The notes under the pieces are model-generated. The model made no database searches. It was given only the letters and a program-made list of their open reading frames with translations, and was not told the DNA's origin. 64,000 nucleotides of DNA, taken from the NCBI RefSeq assembly GCF_023913515.1, contig NZ_CP099391.1:1488001-1552000 (forward strand). Reading direction: 5' to 3'. Both the position numbers and the translations under genes were made by a program. Source of the DNA: Natronococcus sp. CG52 (GTDB taxonomy: Archaea; Halobacteriota; Halobacteria; Halobacteriales; Natrialbaceae). Shown in pieces: positions 24,823-33,130 of the stretch (position 1 is its first letter; each line of letters opens with the position of its first letter).

Positions 24823-26628
24823 CTACGAGTCCGAACCGCGTGCTAAGTCGTCCGAAACCGCGGTTCGTCCCTGCGCCTCGAGTTCCTCGCGGCGTCGGTG
24901 ACTCGACTCGGACTCGAACTCGAGCGAGAGCACCTGCGTCCCCTCGGACTCGAGCGAGCGGCGGTACGCGTCCGAGAACTCGACGGGTGCAACGCGTTCG
25001 AACTCGAGCCCGTACAGCTCGGCGAGCGCGTCGAACTCGAGTCCGTGTGGCGTCTTGAACTGCGACGTAAACGGCGGGTCGAACTCCTCGATCGGGAGTT
25101 TGTGGAAGATCCCGCCGCCGTCGTTGTCCAGCAACACGATCGTCGCGTCGACCCCGCAGCGGTCGACCGCGAGCAGCCCGTTGGCGTCGTGGTAGAGGGC
25201 GAGGTCGCCGGTGACGAGCACGAGCGGGTCGTCCGTCGCGCTACCGGCGCCCAGCGCCGTGCTCGTGATCCCGTCGATCCCGCTCGCACCGCGGTTGGCG
25301 AGAACCGTGAGATTCGCCGTTCGCGGGCGAGCAAACCGGTCCGCATCTCGAATCGGCATGCTGTTCGAGACGAAAACGGTCGTCGGATCGGGTGCGTCCT
25401 CGAACACCGACGCGAGGATCGCCCCCTCGAACGGGGTCTCCTCGAGCGCGCCGGGTTCCAGCGCGGCGTCCCGAACTCGCCAGTGGTGTTCCTCCGCCCG
25501 TTCGAACCGCTCGAGCCACTCGGCACTCGAGTTCGGTACGGTCGCTCCGCCGTCCTCGTCGAATCGCTCGAGCAGGGCAGTGACGACGGAGTCCGGCGTC
25601 GCGGCCAGGAGATTGGTCGCAGTGAACGTCGCCTCGCGCCACTCGCCCGCGGGGTCGACCAGGTACTGGGCGGCGTCGGCGTCCCGGAGGGCGTGTCGAA
25701 GCGGCTTCGACGTCGGCGAGGCGCCGATCCGGAGAACGACGTCGGGTGCAGGGAGTTCGTCGACGTAGTCGTCGTACCCCCCGAAGACGGGGCCGTCATC
25801 GACGTGGACTCCGAACCGGAGGTTCGAGAGCGGATCGGCGAGAATCGGCGCGCCGACGCGTTCGGCGAGGGAGGTCACCGGTTCGGGCTCGAGATCGACG
25901 AGATCCGCGGGGTCCGCCGGACCGGCGACGAGCAGCGGACGGTCGGCGTTCGCGAGCGCACGCGCGAGGTCTCGAACGGAGCTGTCGTCGGGTGTCGGTC
26001 GGCCGCCGCTGGTCTCGACGAACGCTCCCTTCCGGCCCCTCCCGGCGAGCGTTTCTGCGAAGGCGTCGGGGACGTCCCCGGTTTCGGTCGGCTCGAGCGG
26101 CTTCCGGAACGGACAGTTCAGGTGTACCGGCCCCGGCGGAGTTCCCGTCGTCGCCGCGAGGGCTCGAGCGGCCGTCGTCCGAAGACTCCGAACTTTTCGC
26201 TCGTCGGCCTCGGGTTCGGGGAGTTCCGCGTCCCAGCGAACGGCGTCGCCGTAGAGTTCGACCTGGTCGATCGTCTGGTTCGCGCCGCTGTCTCGAAGCT
26301 CCGCCGGTCGGTCGGCGCTCAACACGAGCAGCGGGACTCGAGCCTGATTCGCCTCGATAACCGCCGGGTGGAAGTTCGCTGCGGCGGTGCCGGAGGTGCA
26401 GACCAGGGCGGTCGGCTCCCCGGTGCGACGGGCGCGACCGAGCGCGAAGAAGGCCGCCGAGCGCTCGTCCAGGTGCGAGAAGACCTCGACGTCGGGATGC
26501 TCGGCGAACGCGACGGTCAGCGGCGTCGATCGGCTTCCCGGTGCGATACAGACCGCCTCGAGCCCGCCCTTCGCGAGTTCGTCGACGAGGGTGCGACCCC
26601 AGAGCGTCGCGCGGTTCGGGGCACTCAT
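24823..26628 (-). CDS. menD: 2-succinyl-5-enolpyruvyl-6-hydroxy-3-cyclohexene-1-carboxylate synthase (SEPHCHC synthase)
   Basis: A 601-aa ThDP enzyme joining isochorismate and 2-oxoglutarate. Motifs: CIAPGSRSTPLTVAFAEHP, the ThDP-activating glutamate region HLDERSAAFFALGRARRTGE, ALVCTSGTAAANFHPAVIEA, and the ThDP/Mg site VTGDLALYHDANGLL with LLDNDGGGIFHKLP. The ATG at 26628 (MSAPNRATLWGR) overlaps the menF stop as ATGA. Length is normal. Two-gene operon with menF. Confidence 0.95.
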   Translation of the reverse strand: MSAPNRATLWGRTLVDELAKGGLEAVCIAPGSRSTPLTVAFAEHPDVEVFSHLDERSAAFFALGRARRTGEPTALVCTSGTAAANFHPAVIEANQARVPLLVLSADRPAELRDSGANQTIDQVELYGDAVRWDAELPEPEADERKVRSLRTTAARALAATTGTPPGPVHLNCPFRKPLEPTETGDVPDAFAETLAGRGRKGAFVETSGGRPTPDDSSVRDLARALANADRPLLVAGPADPADLVDLEPEPVTSLAERVGAPILADPLSNLRFGVHVDDGPVFGGYDDYVDELPAPDVVLRIGASPTSKPLRHALRDADAAQYLVDPAGEWREATFTATNLLAATPDSVVTALLERFDEDGGATVPNSSAEWLERFERAEEHHWRVRDAALEPGALEETPFEGAILASVFEDAPDPTTVFVSNSMPIRDADRFARPRTANLTVLANRGASGIDGITSTALGAGSATDDPLVLVTGDLALYHDANGLLAVDRCGVDATIVLLDNDGGGIFHKLPIEEFDPPFTSQFKTPHGLEFDALAELYGLEFERVAPVEFSDAYRRSLESEGTQVLSLEFESESSHRRREELEAQGRTAVSDDLARGSDS

Positions 26629-27974
26629 CTGAGCTCGTCGAGGATCGGTCGGAACTTTAGCTGTACCTCCTCCCACTCCTCGGTCGGATCGCTGTCGGCG
26701 ACGATGCCGTTGCCCGCGAACAGCGTCACCGTCTCGTCGGCGGCGAGTCCCGATCGAATACCGACCGCGAACTCGCCGTCGCCGGCGGCGTCGAACCAGC
26801 CGATCGGCGCGGCGTACCAGCCGCGGTCGAACGACTCGATCTCTCGAATCGTCTCGAGGGCCGCACGCGGCGGCACGCCGCCGACCGCCGGCGTCGGGTG
26901 CAGCGCCTCGACGAGGTCGAGAATGTGAGTGTCCCGCTCGAGCGTCGCCGCGATCGGCGTCTGCAGGTGCTGGATCGTCGCCAGCTGACGAATCGTCTGG
27001 TCGTCGATCGCGAGTTCGCGCGCGAGCGGTTCGAGCTGGTCGCGAATTGACTCGACCACGAGGCCGTGTTCGCGCTGGAACTTGTCGCTGTCGACCATCC
27101 GCTCGACGTACTCGTCGTCCTCCTCGGGCGTGTCACCGCGCGGGACGGAGCCCGCGAGCGCCTCCGTCTCCACACGGTCGCCGCGTTTCGAGACCAGTCG
27201 CTCGGGAGGCGCACCGAAGAACGTGCCGCCGCCCTCGCGACCGATCAGGAATCGATAGCAGTTCGGGTACCGGCGGCGCAACCGTTCGAGCGTCGCGGGG
27301 ACGTCGACCGGCCCGTCGAGTTCGACCGAGAGCGCCCGCGCGAGGACGACCTTCGTGAGGTCGCCGTTCGCGATTCGCTCGAGCGCCGTCTCGACCTGGC
27401 TCTGCCACGCCGCGGGCGCGGTCGTGCGGCCCGTCGAGCGAACGCCGGGACCCGACCCGCTCGGCCGCATCGCCGGCAGGTCGCCCAGTCGTTCGTGCCA
27501 GTCCTCGAGCCGACGCATCGCCTCGCTCTCTCCCGGTGCGACAGTCGTGAGCCAGGTGCCGTCGTCGCTCCGGGTGACGAGAACCTGCGGAACGACGAAC
27601 GAGGCCGCCTCGAAGCCGCTCCACCGGGTATCTGGCTCGTGAGCGTCGTGAAACGAAAAACCGCCGAACGCGCGCGGACGTGCGACTGCAGGGCCGACGT
27701 GATCGAGGCCGTCGAACGCCGCGGCGGCCTGCGTTCGAATCTCGTCGAACCGCTCCGGGCCGCTGGCGGCGAACCGGGAGGCGACGCCGCGGCCGACGAC
27801 CTCGAGGCCGACGGGCGTCGCCCACTGAATCCGACACGCGTCGCCGGCGTCGACGATCGCGCCGAAGGAAACGTCCTCGAGTTCGCGACTCCGACTCACC
27901 AGCTCGATACTCTCTTCAGTGGTCGCCGGCCGTGAGTCGCCAGTCAGTTGTCGCCCGCCCGACGTTCGGTCCAT
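26625..27974 (-). CDS. menF: isochorismate synthase
   Basis: A 449-aa chorismate-utilising enzyme making isochorismate, the first menaquinone step. Motifs: the general-base lysine region NGDLTKVVLARALSVEL, ETEALAGSVPRG, LHPTPAVGGVP, and the catalytic/Mg region SFDRGWYAAPIGWFDAAGDG with FAVGIRSGL. ATG 27974 (MDRTSGGRQL) is used; an in-frame start lies 9 nt upstream. A TATA-like GAATAGTTAG lies near 28013-28004. It is the promoter-proximal gene of menF-menD. Confidence 0.93.
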   Translation of the reverse strand: MDRTSGGRQLTGDSRPATTEESIELVSRSRELEDVSFGAIVDAGDACRIQWATPVGLEVVGRGVASRFAASGPERFDEIRTQAAAAFDGLDHVGPAVARPRAFGGFSFHDAHEPDTRWSGFEAASFVVPQVLVTRSDDGTWLTTVAPGESEAMRRLEDWHERLGDLPAMRPSGSGPGVRSTGRTTAPAAWQSQVETALERIANGDLTKVVLARALSVELDGPVDVPATLERLRRRYPNCYRFLIGREGGGTFFGAPPERLVSKRGDRVETEALAGSVPRGDTPEEDDEYVERMVDSDKFQREHGLVVESIRDQLEPLARELAIDDQTIRQLATIQHLQTPIAATLERDTHILDLVEALHPTPAVGGVPPRAALETIREIESFDRGWYAAPIGWFDAAGDGEFAVGIRSGLAADETVTLFAGNGIVADSDPTEEWEEVQLKFRPILDELR

Positions 27975-28026
27975 CGAACGCACGTCGGGACTGCCACGCC
28001 TTCAGCCTAACTATTCGATCGACTCG

Positions 28027-28632
28027 TTAGCTGTATCGCTCCTCGTTCCACGGATTCGCCGTCTCGGAGTAGCCGCGTCGCTCCCAGTAGCCCGGTTCGG
28101 GTTCGGCGAGGAACTCGATCCCGTCGACCCACTTGGCACCCTTGTAGGCGTACTTGTGTGGTGTGACGACCCGAAGCGGACCGCCGTGGTCCGCCGGTAG
28201 CTCTTCACCGTCGTAGGCCCACGCGAAGAGGACCTCCTCGCGGAGACAGTCCTCGAGCGGCAGGTCCGTGGTGTAGTCGTCGAGTGCGGAGAACATGACG
28301 TGGACTGCATCGTCACGGATGCCGGCTCGTTCGGCGATGGTAGGGAAGGGAACCCCCGTGAACGCGCAGTCGAACTTGCTCCAGCCGGTCACGCAGTGGA
28401 AGTCCTGGCGCTGGGTCACGGTCGGGAGCTCTCGGAACTCCTCCCAGGAGAAGGAGAGCTCCTCTTCGACGGCGCCGGTGACGGTGAACTCCCAGGTTTC
28501 GGGATCGAACTCCGGCGTGCCGCTCTTCGAGAGCACCGGAAAGGCGGACGTTTCGCGCTGTCCCGGCGGCAGCCGCTCCTCGCCGAACTCCTGATAGAGT
28601 TCCGTAACGTCGGTTGCGTCGTTCGTGCTCAT
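28027..28632 (-). CDS. sulfite-oxidase-type molybdopterin oxidoreductase (short, YedY-like)
   Basis: A 201-aa single-domain protein of the oxidoreductase molybdopterin-binding family. The Mo-ligating cysteine is in DFHCVTGWSKFDCAFTGVPF, and the cofactor/arginine segment in PADHGGPLRVVTPHKYAYKG with AKWVDGIEF. It has no dimerisation domain, heme domain or Tat signal, so it acts in the cytoplasm. The substrate is unknown; MsrP/YedY-like reduction or another sulfur substrate is possible. ATG 28632 is the first credible start. It appears to be a single-gene unit. Confidence 0.88.
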   Translation of the reverse strand: MSTNDATDVTELYQEFGEERLPPGQRETSAFPVLSKSGTPEFDPETWEFTVTGAVEEELSFSWEEFRELPTVTQRQDFHCVTGWSKFDCAFTGVPFPTIAERAGIRDDAVHVMFSALDDYTTDLPLEDCLREEVLFAWAYDGEELPADHGGPLRVVTPHKYAYKGAKWVDGIEFLAEPEPGYWERRGYSETANPWNEERYS

Positions 28633-28926
28633 ACACGAGCGTCGGGTTCCGATCACGTAGGTGTGACGCTGGCGGCGTCACCGACCGGCAGACGGCCGCC
28701 CCGACGTCCGGAACGCCGAGGACGATTCCAGTCGCCGTACCTGAGCACACGATCGTGCGGGATGATAACTATAATCGCGATAGGATCTCTCGAGGGAAAC
28801 GTCGAATTTGCCAGACGGCGCTGTCGTCGAAACGGGACGAAATAGTCGAACCGGCGTCACAATTCGGGGGTACCTCGCGAAACCCTCGCCATCCATTAGT
28901 AGCGTCTCGCCGACTGTGCTCCCTGT

Positions 28927-29226
28927 ATGGCTAGTAAACAGCAGATGGCAGACCGTGAAATGTCAGGACAGAAAGCAGAGGAGGTCGGCGAACAGGCTAT
29001 CGGCCCCGCGGCCATCGCATCCGCCGCCTCGGTCGGACTGTCGTGGTACTACTTTTTCATCCGCGGCGACCGCCAGCGAGGGATATTCGTGGGGCTCTGG
29101 CCGCCGACGATCCTCGCGTTCGCGAGCTACTTCAATCAGCGAAAGATGCGCAAACAGCTCGATTCGGTCATGCAACCGGGCACGACGCTCAAGAACGCGA
29201 TCGATTCCATGATGGGGAACAAGTAA
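28927..29226 (+). CDS. small membrane protein (99 aa), uncharacterised
   Basis: I do not recognise the family. A polar N-terminus (MASKQQMADREMSGQKAEEV) is followed by two hydrophobic segments (about residues 26-48 and 54-67: AIASAASVGLSWYYFFI; GIFVGLWPPTILAFASYF), a basic turn NQRKMRKQLDS and an amphipathic end. The topology is probably a hairpin with both ends in the cytoplasm. A weak TATA element (CCATTAGTAG) lies about 30 nt before the start. Confidence 0.7.
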   Translation: MASKQQMADREMSGQKAEEVGEQAIGPAAIASAASVGLSWYYFFIRGDRQRGIFVGLWPPTILAFASYFNQRKMRKQLDSVMQPGTTLKNAIDSMMGNK

Positions 29227-29363
29227 CCTCGTCCCCGTTCGGTCCCCCGCCGACGCGACTCGGCCAGTAATGCAGGACGATCGCCCTGGACATCACGACA
29301 GGGGAACAATAGTTTCACGCGAGAAATTTTTTCTTTCCCATCGACGTAGATTCCCCGTCAGAG

Positions 29364-29371
29364 CTAAATAC
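29364..29371 (+). promoter_or_regulatory. TATA box of the RHH gene
   Basis: CTAAATAC at 27 nt before the ATG at 29395; predicts a leaderless message. Confidence 0.5.
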
Positions 29372-29394
29372 CCCCTCGCCGAAAGCGGAATCAG

Positions 29395-29622
29395 ATGCCG
29401 AAAGTAGAGATCACCATCCCGGAACACCTCGAGATGCAGATCGCGCAGATGGTCGAGCGGGGCGAGTTCGTCAACCGTGAGGAAGCGATCGAGGACCTCC
29501 TGTCGACGGGCATCAAAGCCTACAAGACCAGCGGACCGATGGACGAGGACGACGAAGGAGGAATGGGTAGCGGACTCGAAGACGACGGAATGATGGGCCA
29601 CGACGACGAGTACGTCTTCTAG
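29395..29622 (+). CDS. ribbon-helix-helix (CopG-like) protein
   Basis: A 75-aa protein. Residues 1-45 are a ribbon-helix-helix fold: strand PKVEITIPEHLEMQIAQMVE, then helices through GEFVNREEAIEDLLSTGIKA. The last 30 residues are Gly/Met/Asp-rich (DEDDEGGMGSGLEDDGMMGH) and probably disordered. Such proteins bind DNA as dimers; similar haloarchaeal proteins are known only as CopG-like. It ends 3 nt from a convergent gene. No toxin partner is adjacent, so an antitoxin role is unlikely. Confidence 0.8.
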   Translation: MPKVEITIPEHLEMQIAQMVERGEFVNREEAIEDLLSTGIKAYKTSGPMDEDDEGGMGSGLEDDGMMGHDDEYVF

Positions 29623-29625
29623 CTT

Positions 29626-29820
29626 TTACAGACCGAGCGCGAGCAACGGAATCCCGAACGCGATCAGGATCCCGACGAGCGTGACTGCAATGCCGACGCC
29701 GACGTCGCGCGTCGTGTAGTCGCCCATCGGCGCGGTCGTTCTGTCGGCCTCGAGGTCGTGGCCGACGTCGGCTCCCGAGTCGTGATCAACCGCAGGATCG
29801 GTGTCGTTGTCGTCTGCCAT
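29626..29820 (-). CDS. small single-span membrane protein (DUF7550-like)
   Basis: A 64-aa protein with an acidic N-terminus (MADDNDTDPAVDHDSGADVG) and one C-terminal membrane helix (VGIAVTLVGILIAFGIPLLA). This acidic-head, single-span layout is seen in many short haloarchaeal proteins; the DUF name is from memory. It is convergent with the RHH gene with a 3-nt gap, so the two transcripts probably overlap at their 3' ends. Confidence 0.7.
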   Translation of the reverse strand: MADDNDTDPAVDHDSGADVGHDLEADRTTAPMGDYTTRDVGVGIAVTLVGILIAFGIPLLALGL

Positions 29821-29940
29821 ACCTGCGTGTTGCCGACTCGGGATCTTAAAATCACCTACAGCGATTCGAGCGACTGCGTTCGGGACGGTTCCTCCCCTCC
29901 GAGATCGCTCCCGCAGCGATCGGTTGTTCGATCCAGACGG

Positions 29941-29949
29941 CTTTACTAC
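29941..29949 (+). promoter_or_regulatory. TATA box of hisF
   Basis: CTTTACTAC, centred about 30 nt before the hisF ATG; predicts a leaderless or nearly leaderless transcript. Confidence 0.45.
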
Positions 29950-29975
29950 TCCGGGTGCCAACGTCGAGATAGCAA

Positions 29976-30791
29976 ATGGCCCTGACCAAGCGAGTCATCC
30001 CGTGTATCGACGTCGATCTCGACGAGGACGGGAACCCGGCGGTCTACACCGGCGTTCACTTCGAGGATCTGAAATACACCGGCGATCCGGTCGAGATGGC
30101 CCGGGCGTACAACGAGGCGGGCGCCGACGAGTTCGTCTTCCTCGACATCACCGCCTCGGCGGAGGGACGAGAGACCATGCTCGACGTCGTCCGCGACGTC
30201 GCCGACGAGGTCTTCATCCCGCTGACCGTCGGCGGCGGCATTCGGACCACCGACGACATCAAGGAGACGCTCCGGGCGGGCGCCGACAAGGTCTCGATCA
30301 CGACCGGCGCCCTCGAGCGACCCGAACTCATCACCGAGGGCGCGCGCGCGTTCGGCAGCCAGTGTATCGTCATCAGCGTCGACGCCAGACGGCGGTTCGA
30401 CGAGGAGGGCGAACACTACGTCGAGGTCGACGGCGAGTCCTGCTGGTTCGAGTGCACCAAGAAAGGGGGTCGCGAGGGAACCGGCATCGACGTCCTCGAG
30501 TGGGCCCGAGAGGCCGAAACCCGCGGCGCGGGCGAACTGTTCGTCAACTCGATCGACAAGGACGGCACCAAGGACGGCTACGACGTTCCGCTGACGAAGG
30601 CGGTTTGTGACGCCGTCGACACGCCGGTTATCGCCTCGTCGGGCTGTGGCGGTCCCGAGGACCTGTACGAAGTGTTCACCGAGGCCAACGCCGACGCCGG
30701 CCTCGCGGCGTCGATCTTTCACTTCGACGAGCACTCGATCCGGGAGTGCAAGGAGTACCTGGACGAGCGCGACGTTCCGGTTCGACTCTGA
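29976..30791 (+). CDS. hisF: imidazole glycerol phosphate synthase cyclase subunit HisF
   Basis: A 271-aa (beta/alpha)8 barrel. It cyclises PRFAR to IGP and AICAR with ammonia from HisH. The catalytic Asp residues lie in [20 protein letters not shown] (strand 1) and [20 protein letters not shown]. Phosphate-binding loops are [18 protein letters not shown] and [17 protein letters not shown]. Length is slightly above the bacterial norm because of an acidic insert ([20 protein letters not shown]). hisH is not nearby. The last 39 bp recur twice downstream. Confidence 0.97.
   Translation: MALTKRVIPCIDVDLDEDGNPAVYTGVHFEDLKYTGDPVEMARAYNEAGADEFVFLDITASAEGRETMLDVVRDVADEVFIPLTVGGGIRTTDDIKETLRAGADKVSITTGALERPELITEGARAFGSQCIVISVDARRRFDEEGEHYVEVDGESCWFECTKKGGREGTGIDVLEWAREAETRGAGELFVNSIDKDGTKDGYDVPLTKAVCDAVDTPVIASSGCGGPEDLYEVFTEANADAGLAASIFHFDEHSIRECKEYLDERDVPVRL
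30753..30791 (+). repeat. hisF 3' tail, copy 1 (inside hisF)
   Basis: The last 12 codons of hisF plus TGA, encoding [12 protein letters not shown]. This is the original, in-gene copy of a 39-bp unit that recurs at about 200-bp spacing. Confidence 0.9.
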
Positions 30792-30954
30792 ACCGCGAGC
30801 GATGCGCGCTTCGGAGGGTGAAGGCCGAGAACCGCAAAAGGCGAACGACGAGCGTCTGCAACCGCAAGTGATCAACGCGAGCGAGCGGCTTTTTGGTGCA
30901 GATTTTTGCGCGAGGGTGAAGCGAAGCGAACCCGAGTGGAAAAAGGTGCTAACG

Positions 30955-30993
30955 GAATACCTGGACGAGCGCGACGTTCCGGTTCGACTCTGA
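30955..30993 (+). repeat. hisF 3' tail, copy 2
   Basis: Near-identical to copy 1: it encodes the same [12 protein letters not shown] and TGA, with one synonymous GAG to GAA change, and the match continues a few bases past the stop (ACCGCGAG). It is 202 bp downstream of copy 1. Confidence 0.9.
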
Positions 30994-31155
30994 ACCGCGA
31001 GGCGCGACCGAGGTGAGCGCCTCGGAACGCGAACGGGGAGGAATGACCCGTGAGCGGACGTGACCCGGAAGCGAGCGAAGCGAGTGAGCGTGTTTTTGGT
31101 CCCGGATTTTGCTCGAGCGGCGGCTACGCCACCCGAGAGGAAAACGGTGGCAGCG

Positions 31156-31194
31156 GAGTACCCGGACGAGCGCGGCGTCCCGGACCGACACTGA
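31156..31194 (+). repeat. hisF 3' tail, copy 3 (degenerate)
   Basis: Encodes EYPDERGVPDRH and TGA, clearly related to copies 1 and 2 but with several substitutions. It lies 201 bp after copy 2, so the array has a constant period. Confidence 0.8.
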
Positions 31195-31260
31195 ATCAGC
31201 CTTCGGGAGCGCCCTCGGTGGGTCGTCTATCACACCGTCGCATTTTCGCGCCGATTGCGA

Positions 31261-31692
31261 TCACTCCTCGAGCGCACCCCACGACCGCGTCTCGTCGACG
31301 CGGATCGCGATGATCGGTCCCTCGTGGAGGTCGTGGTCGTCGTACTGCTCGTAGGTCGACCGGAGCGCCCGAACGGCCGCTTCGTGGCCGCTCTCGTCCG
31401 GGCGGATCACGTCGGCCCGTCCGCGGACCTGTACCCACGCGAGACGAGACCAGTCCTCGCTGTAGCGGTCGACGAGCACCGTGATCCACGGGTTCGACCG
31501 AACGTTCCGAACCCGCCGGAGTTCCAGCGTCGATTTCGGCTTCTCGTCGATCGCCGAGACGAGTCGTAACCCGTTCGCCCCGTCGACGAGCGCGTAACAG
31601 ATCGGAACGGCGTGCGGTCGGTTCCGTGCATCGACCGTCGCCAGCGTTCCGACTCGAGCCCGCTCGAGAAACGCTCGCTCTGCCGGCATCAT
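31261..31692 (-). CDS. PPOX-class F420/FMN-dependent oxidoreductase-like protein
   Basis: A 143-aa split-barrel flavin-type protein: RAFLERARVGTLATVDARNR, then PHAVPICYALVDGANGLRLV, SAIDEKPKSTLELRRVRNVR, and WVQVRGRADVIRPDESGHEA. This layout fits the pyridoxamine-5'-phosphate-oxidase-like F420-dependent oxidoreductases (TIGR03668-type, from memory). Haloarchaea make F420. The substrate is unknown. Two adjacent ATG codons (31692 and 31689) can serve as start. Stop lies just beyond the hisF repeat region, convergent with it. Confidence 0.82.
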   Translation of the reverse strand: MMPAERAFLERARVGTLATVDARNRPHAVPICYALVDGANGLRLVSAIDEKPKSTLELRRVRNVRSNPWITVLVDRYSEDWSRLAWVQVRGRADVIRPDESGHEAAVRALRSTYEQYDDHDLHEGPIIAIRVDETRSWGALEE

Positions 31693-31783
31693 ACGAAGAC
31701 GACAGCGACGAGCGGGAAAACGCTGGTCCCGGACCGGAGCGCCCTCGCCGTTCGACGGGCCAGCGAGATCGGTATCCAATACC

Positions 31784-31791
31784 CTTATAGC
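31784..31791 (+). promoter_or_regulatory. TATA box of the zinc-ribbon membrane protein gene
   Basis: CTTATAGC centred 27 nt before GTG 31815, supporting a leaderless GTG start. Confidence 0.55.
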
Positions 31792-31814
31792 GCCGCGGCC
31801 GCGCCGTTGTACCA

Positions 31815-32648
31815 GTGAAGTGGCGGTGCACGTGGTGTGGTAAACCACACGCGGAAGACGACCCTCCCTGTGACGAGTGCGGACACAACACCTTCGAGAA
31901 GGCGGTCGTCCGACAGGGCGAGGAGGGGCCACCACGGACGGAGACCGTCGACACCGGCACGACCTACGTCTGGCGCTGCCAGAACTGCGGCCGGGATCAC
32001 GTCAAGAACAACCCTCCCTGCGCTCGTTGCGGCGAACACGACCTCGAGAAGACCGAACAGAGCTACGACGATGCCGATCGCGACCTCGACGTTCCCGGCT
32101 GGCTCGAGGTCGCGAAACCCTACGTTCCGGCGTTCGCCGTCATCGGACTCGTCGCGCTCCTGTTCGCGACGGGCATCATCTCGCCCTCGATCCTGCCGGG
32201 AATCGGTCATCCTGCTCCGCCGGACGCGCCCGGCGAGGGATCCGCGGCCGCCGGACTCGACCTCGAGCAGACCGAACTGCTGGTCCACGAGCGACTCGAG
32301 ACCGAACGAACCGGCGGCGAGACGCAGTACGACGACGACCTCGCGGCGTTCGCGGAGTACCACAACCGGGCGTCGATCGCACGGGAGTACGAGGGCGCGG
32401 ATCCCGATCCAGCCGGACTCGACGAGTTCGGCGTCGACTGTAGCGTCGACCCCGCCGGGACGTCGCTATCGCTCACCGGATCGTCGATCGACGACTACGA
32501 CGACGAGGCGGCGCTCGCCGACGATATCGCCGCCGCGTTGCTCGCCTCGGATCTCGGCGACGACGTTCGGGCCGGCCATCCGAGAGCGGGACTCGACGTC
32601 CACGCGACCGACGACGGCACCGCCCACGTCACCTACGTTACCTGCTGA
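31815..32648 (+). CDS. double zinc-ribbon membrane protein, CAP/SCP-like C-terminal domain possible
   Basis: A 277-aa protein. Two zinc ribbons open it: CTWCGKPHAEDDPPCDECGH and CQNCGRDHVKNNPPCARCGE. A membrane helix follows (AFAVIGLVALLFATGIISPS, about residues 108-130). The outer domain contains ELLVHERLETERTGGETQY, then DDLAAFAEYHNRASIAREYE, which recalls haloarchaeal CAP/allergen-V5-like domains (an inference from the E/H spacing). GTG start (KWRCTWCGK) is fixed by the promoter position. The ribbons would face the cytoplasm. Function unknown. Confidence 0.75.
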   Translation: MKWRCTWCGKPHAEDDPPCDECGHNTFEKAVVRQGEEGPPRTETVDTGTTYVWRCQNCGRDHVKNNPPCARCGEHDLEKTEQSYDDADRDLDVPGWLEVAKPYVPAFAVIGLVALLFATGIISPSILPGIGHPAPPDAPGEGSAAAGLDLEQTELLVHERLETERTGGETQYDDDLAAFAEYHNRASIAREYEGADPDPAGLDEFGVDCSVDPAGTSLSLTGSSIDDYDDEAALADDIAAALLASDLGDDVRAGHPRAGLDVHATDDGTAHVTYVTC

Positions 32649-32730
32649 ACCGGATTTTCGGCCGGAACGGAGACGCTGCTCTCGAGAACGAGTGTGAAAC
32701 GCGACGAGAAGGGTCCGATTCGAAACCGGG

Positions 32731-33015
32731 TTACGCTGCGGCCTCGAAGGCGTCACGGAAGCTGGTCGCCTTCTCGCGGACGTCGACCGCAGCCTCCTCC
32801 AGGGCCTCGAGGGGATCGACGCCGCTCTCGGTCTTGATCGTCAGGATCGGCTCCGTCTGCCCACCGGACTGTTCGGGATTCACGTCGTACGTTGCCGCGC
32901 TCACGTCGTCGTGCTCGAGGAGGGCGCCTTTGAGGACGTTCATGAACGTGTGATCCTCGCCGGCGATCTCGATCGAGAGTTCATCCTCGCTGCTCTCGGT
33001 GACCCGCAGTTCCAT
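32731..33015 (-). CDS. rpoL: DNA-directed RNA polymerase subunit L (Rpo11)
   Basis: A 94-aa subunit that pairs with RpoD (Rpo3) to start polymerase assembly, equivalent to eukaryotic Rpb11. The signature [20 protein letters not shown] matches the family, with [20 protein letters not shown] in the C-terminal helix. ATG 33015 gives the normal start [16 protein letters not shown]. The gene is divergent from the rhomboid gene. Confidence 0.96.
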   Translation of the reverse strand: MELRVTESSEDELSIEIAGEDHTFMNVLKGALLEHDDVSAATYDVNPEQSGGQTEPILTIKTESGVDPLEALEEAAVDVREKATSFRDAFEAAA

Positions 33016-33100
33016 GTCCGTTCCTGGGGTCGTCAGCCGCTTGTACCTTTCCTTTTCGACCCCTCTCGTCGGCGCACGATCGTCACGAACGCGGAGAAAT

Positions 33101-33110
33101 TCATATATGG
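33101..33110 (+). promoter_or_regulatory. TATA box of the rhomboid gene
   Basis: TCATATATGG centred about 27 nt before ATG 33131. An upstream in-frame ATG (33107) lies inside this box, which excludes it as start. Confidence 0.55.
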
Positions 33111-33130
33111 ATACGGCCAAACCACAGGAC

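Larger units (their letters stand above)
30792..31260. repeat. gene-free tandem-duplication region downstream of hisF
   Basis: Two units of about 200 bp, each ending in a copy of the hisF tail. Both contain a similar core: AGCGAGCGGCTTTTTGGTGC then GATTTTTGCGCGAG in the first, and GCGAGTGAGCGTGTTTTTGG then GGATTTTGCTCGAG in the second. AGCGAAGCGA-type purine-rich runs of this kind are common downstream of haloarchaeal genes. I see no independent gene. Confidence 0.75.

Noticed and set aside
24657-25058. Open frame with a TTG start downstream of a TATA-like box
   Set aside because: It runs antisense into the 3' end of menD and becomes an Arg/Thr/Pro-rich shadow frame; the first 40 residues alone are not convincing.
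29395-29820. RHH gene and adjacent small gene as a toxin-antitoxin pair
   Set aside because: The neighbour is convergent, not co-transcribed, and is an acidic single-span membrane protein with no toxin features.
30607-30993. Open frame ending in [12 protein letters not shown] downstream of hisF
   Set aside because: Its first half is a shadow of hisF in another frame. Only the repeated hisF tail gives it a protein-like end.
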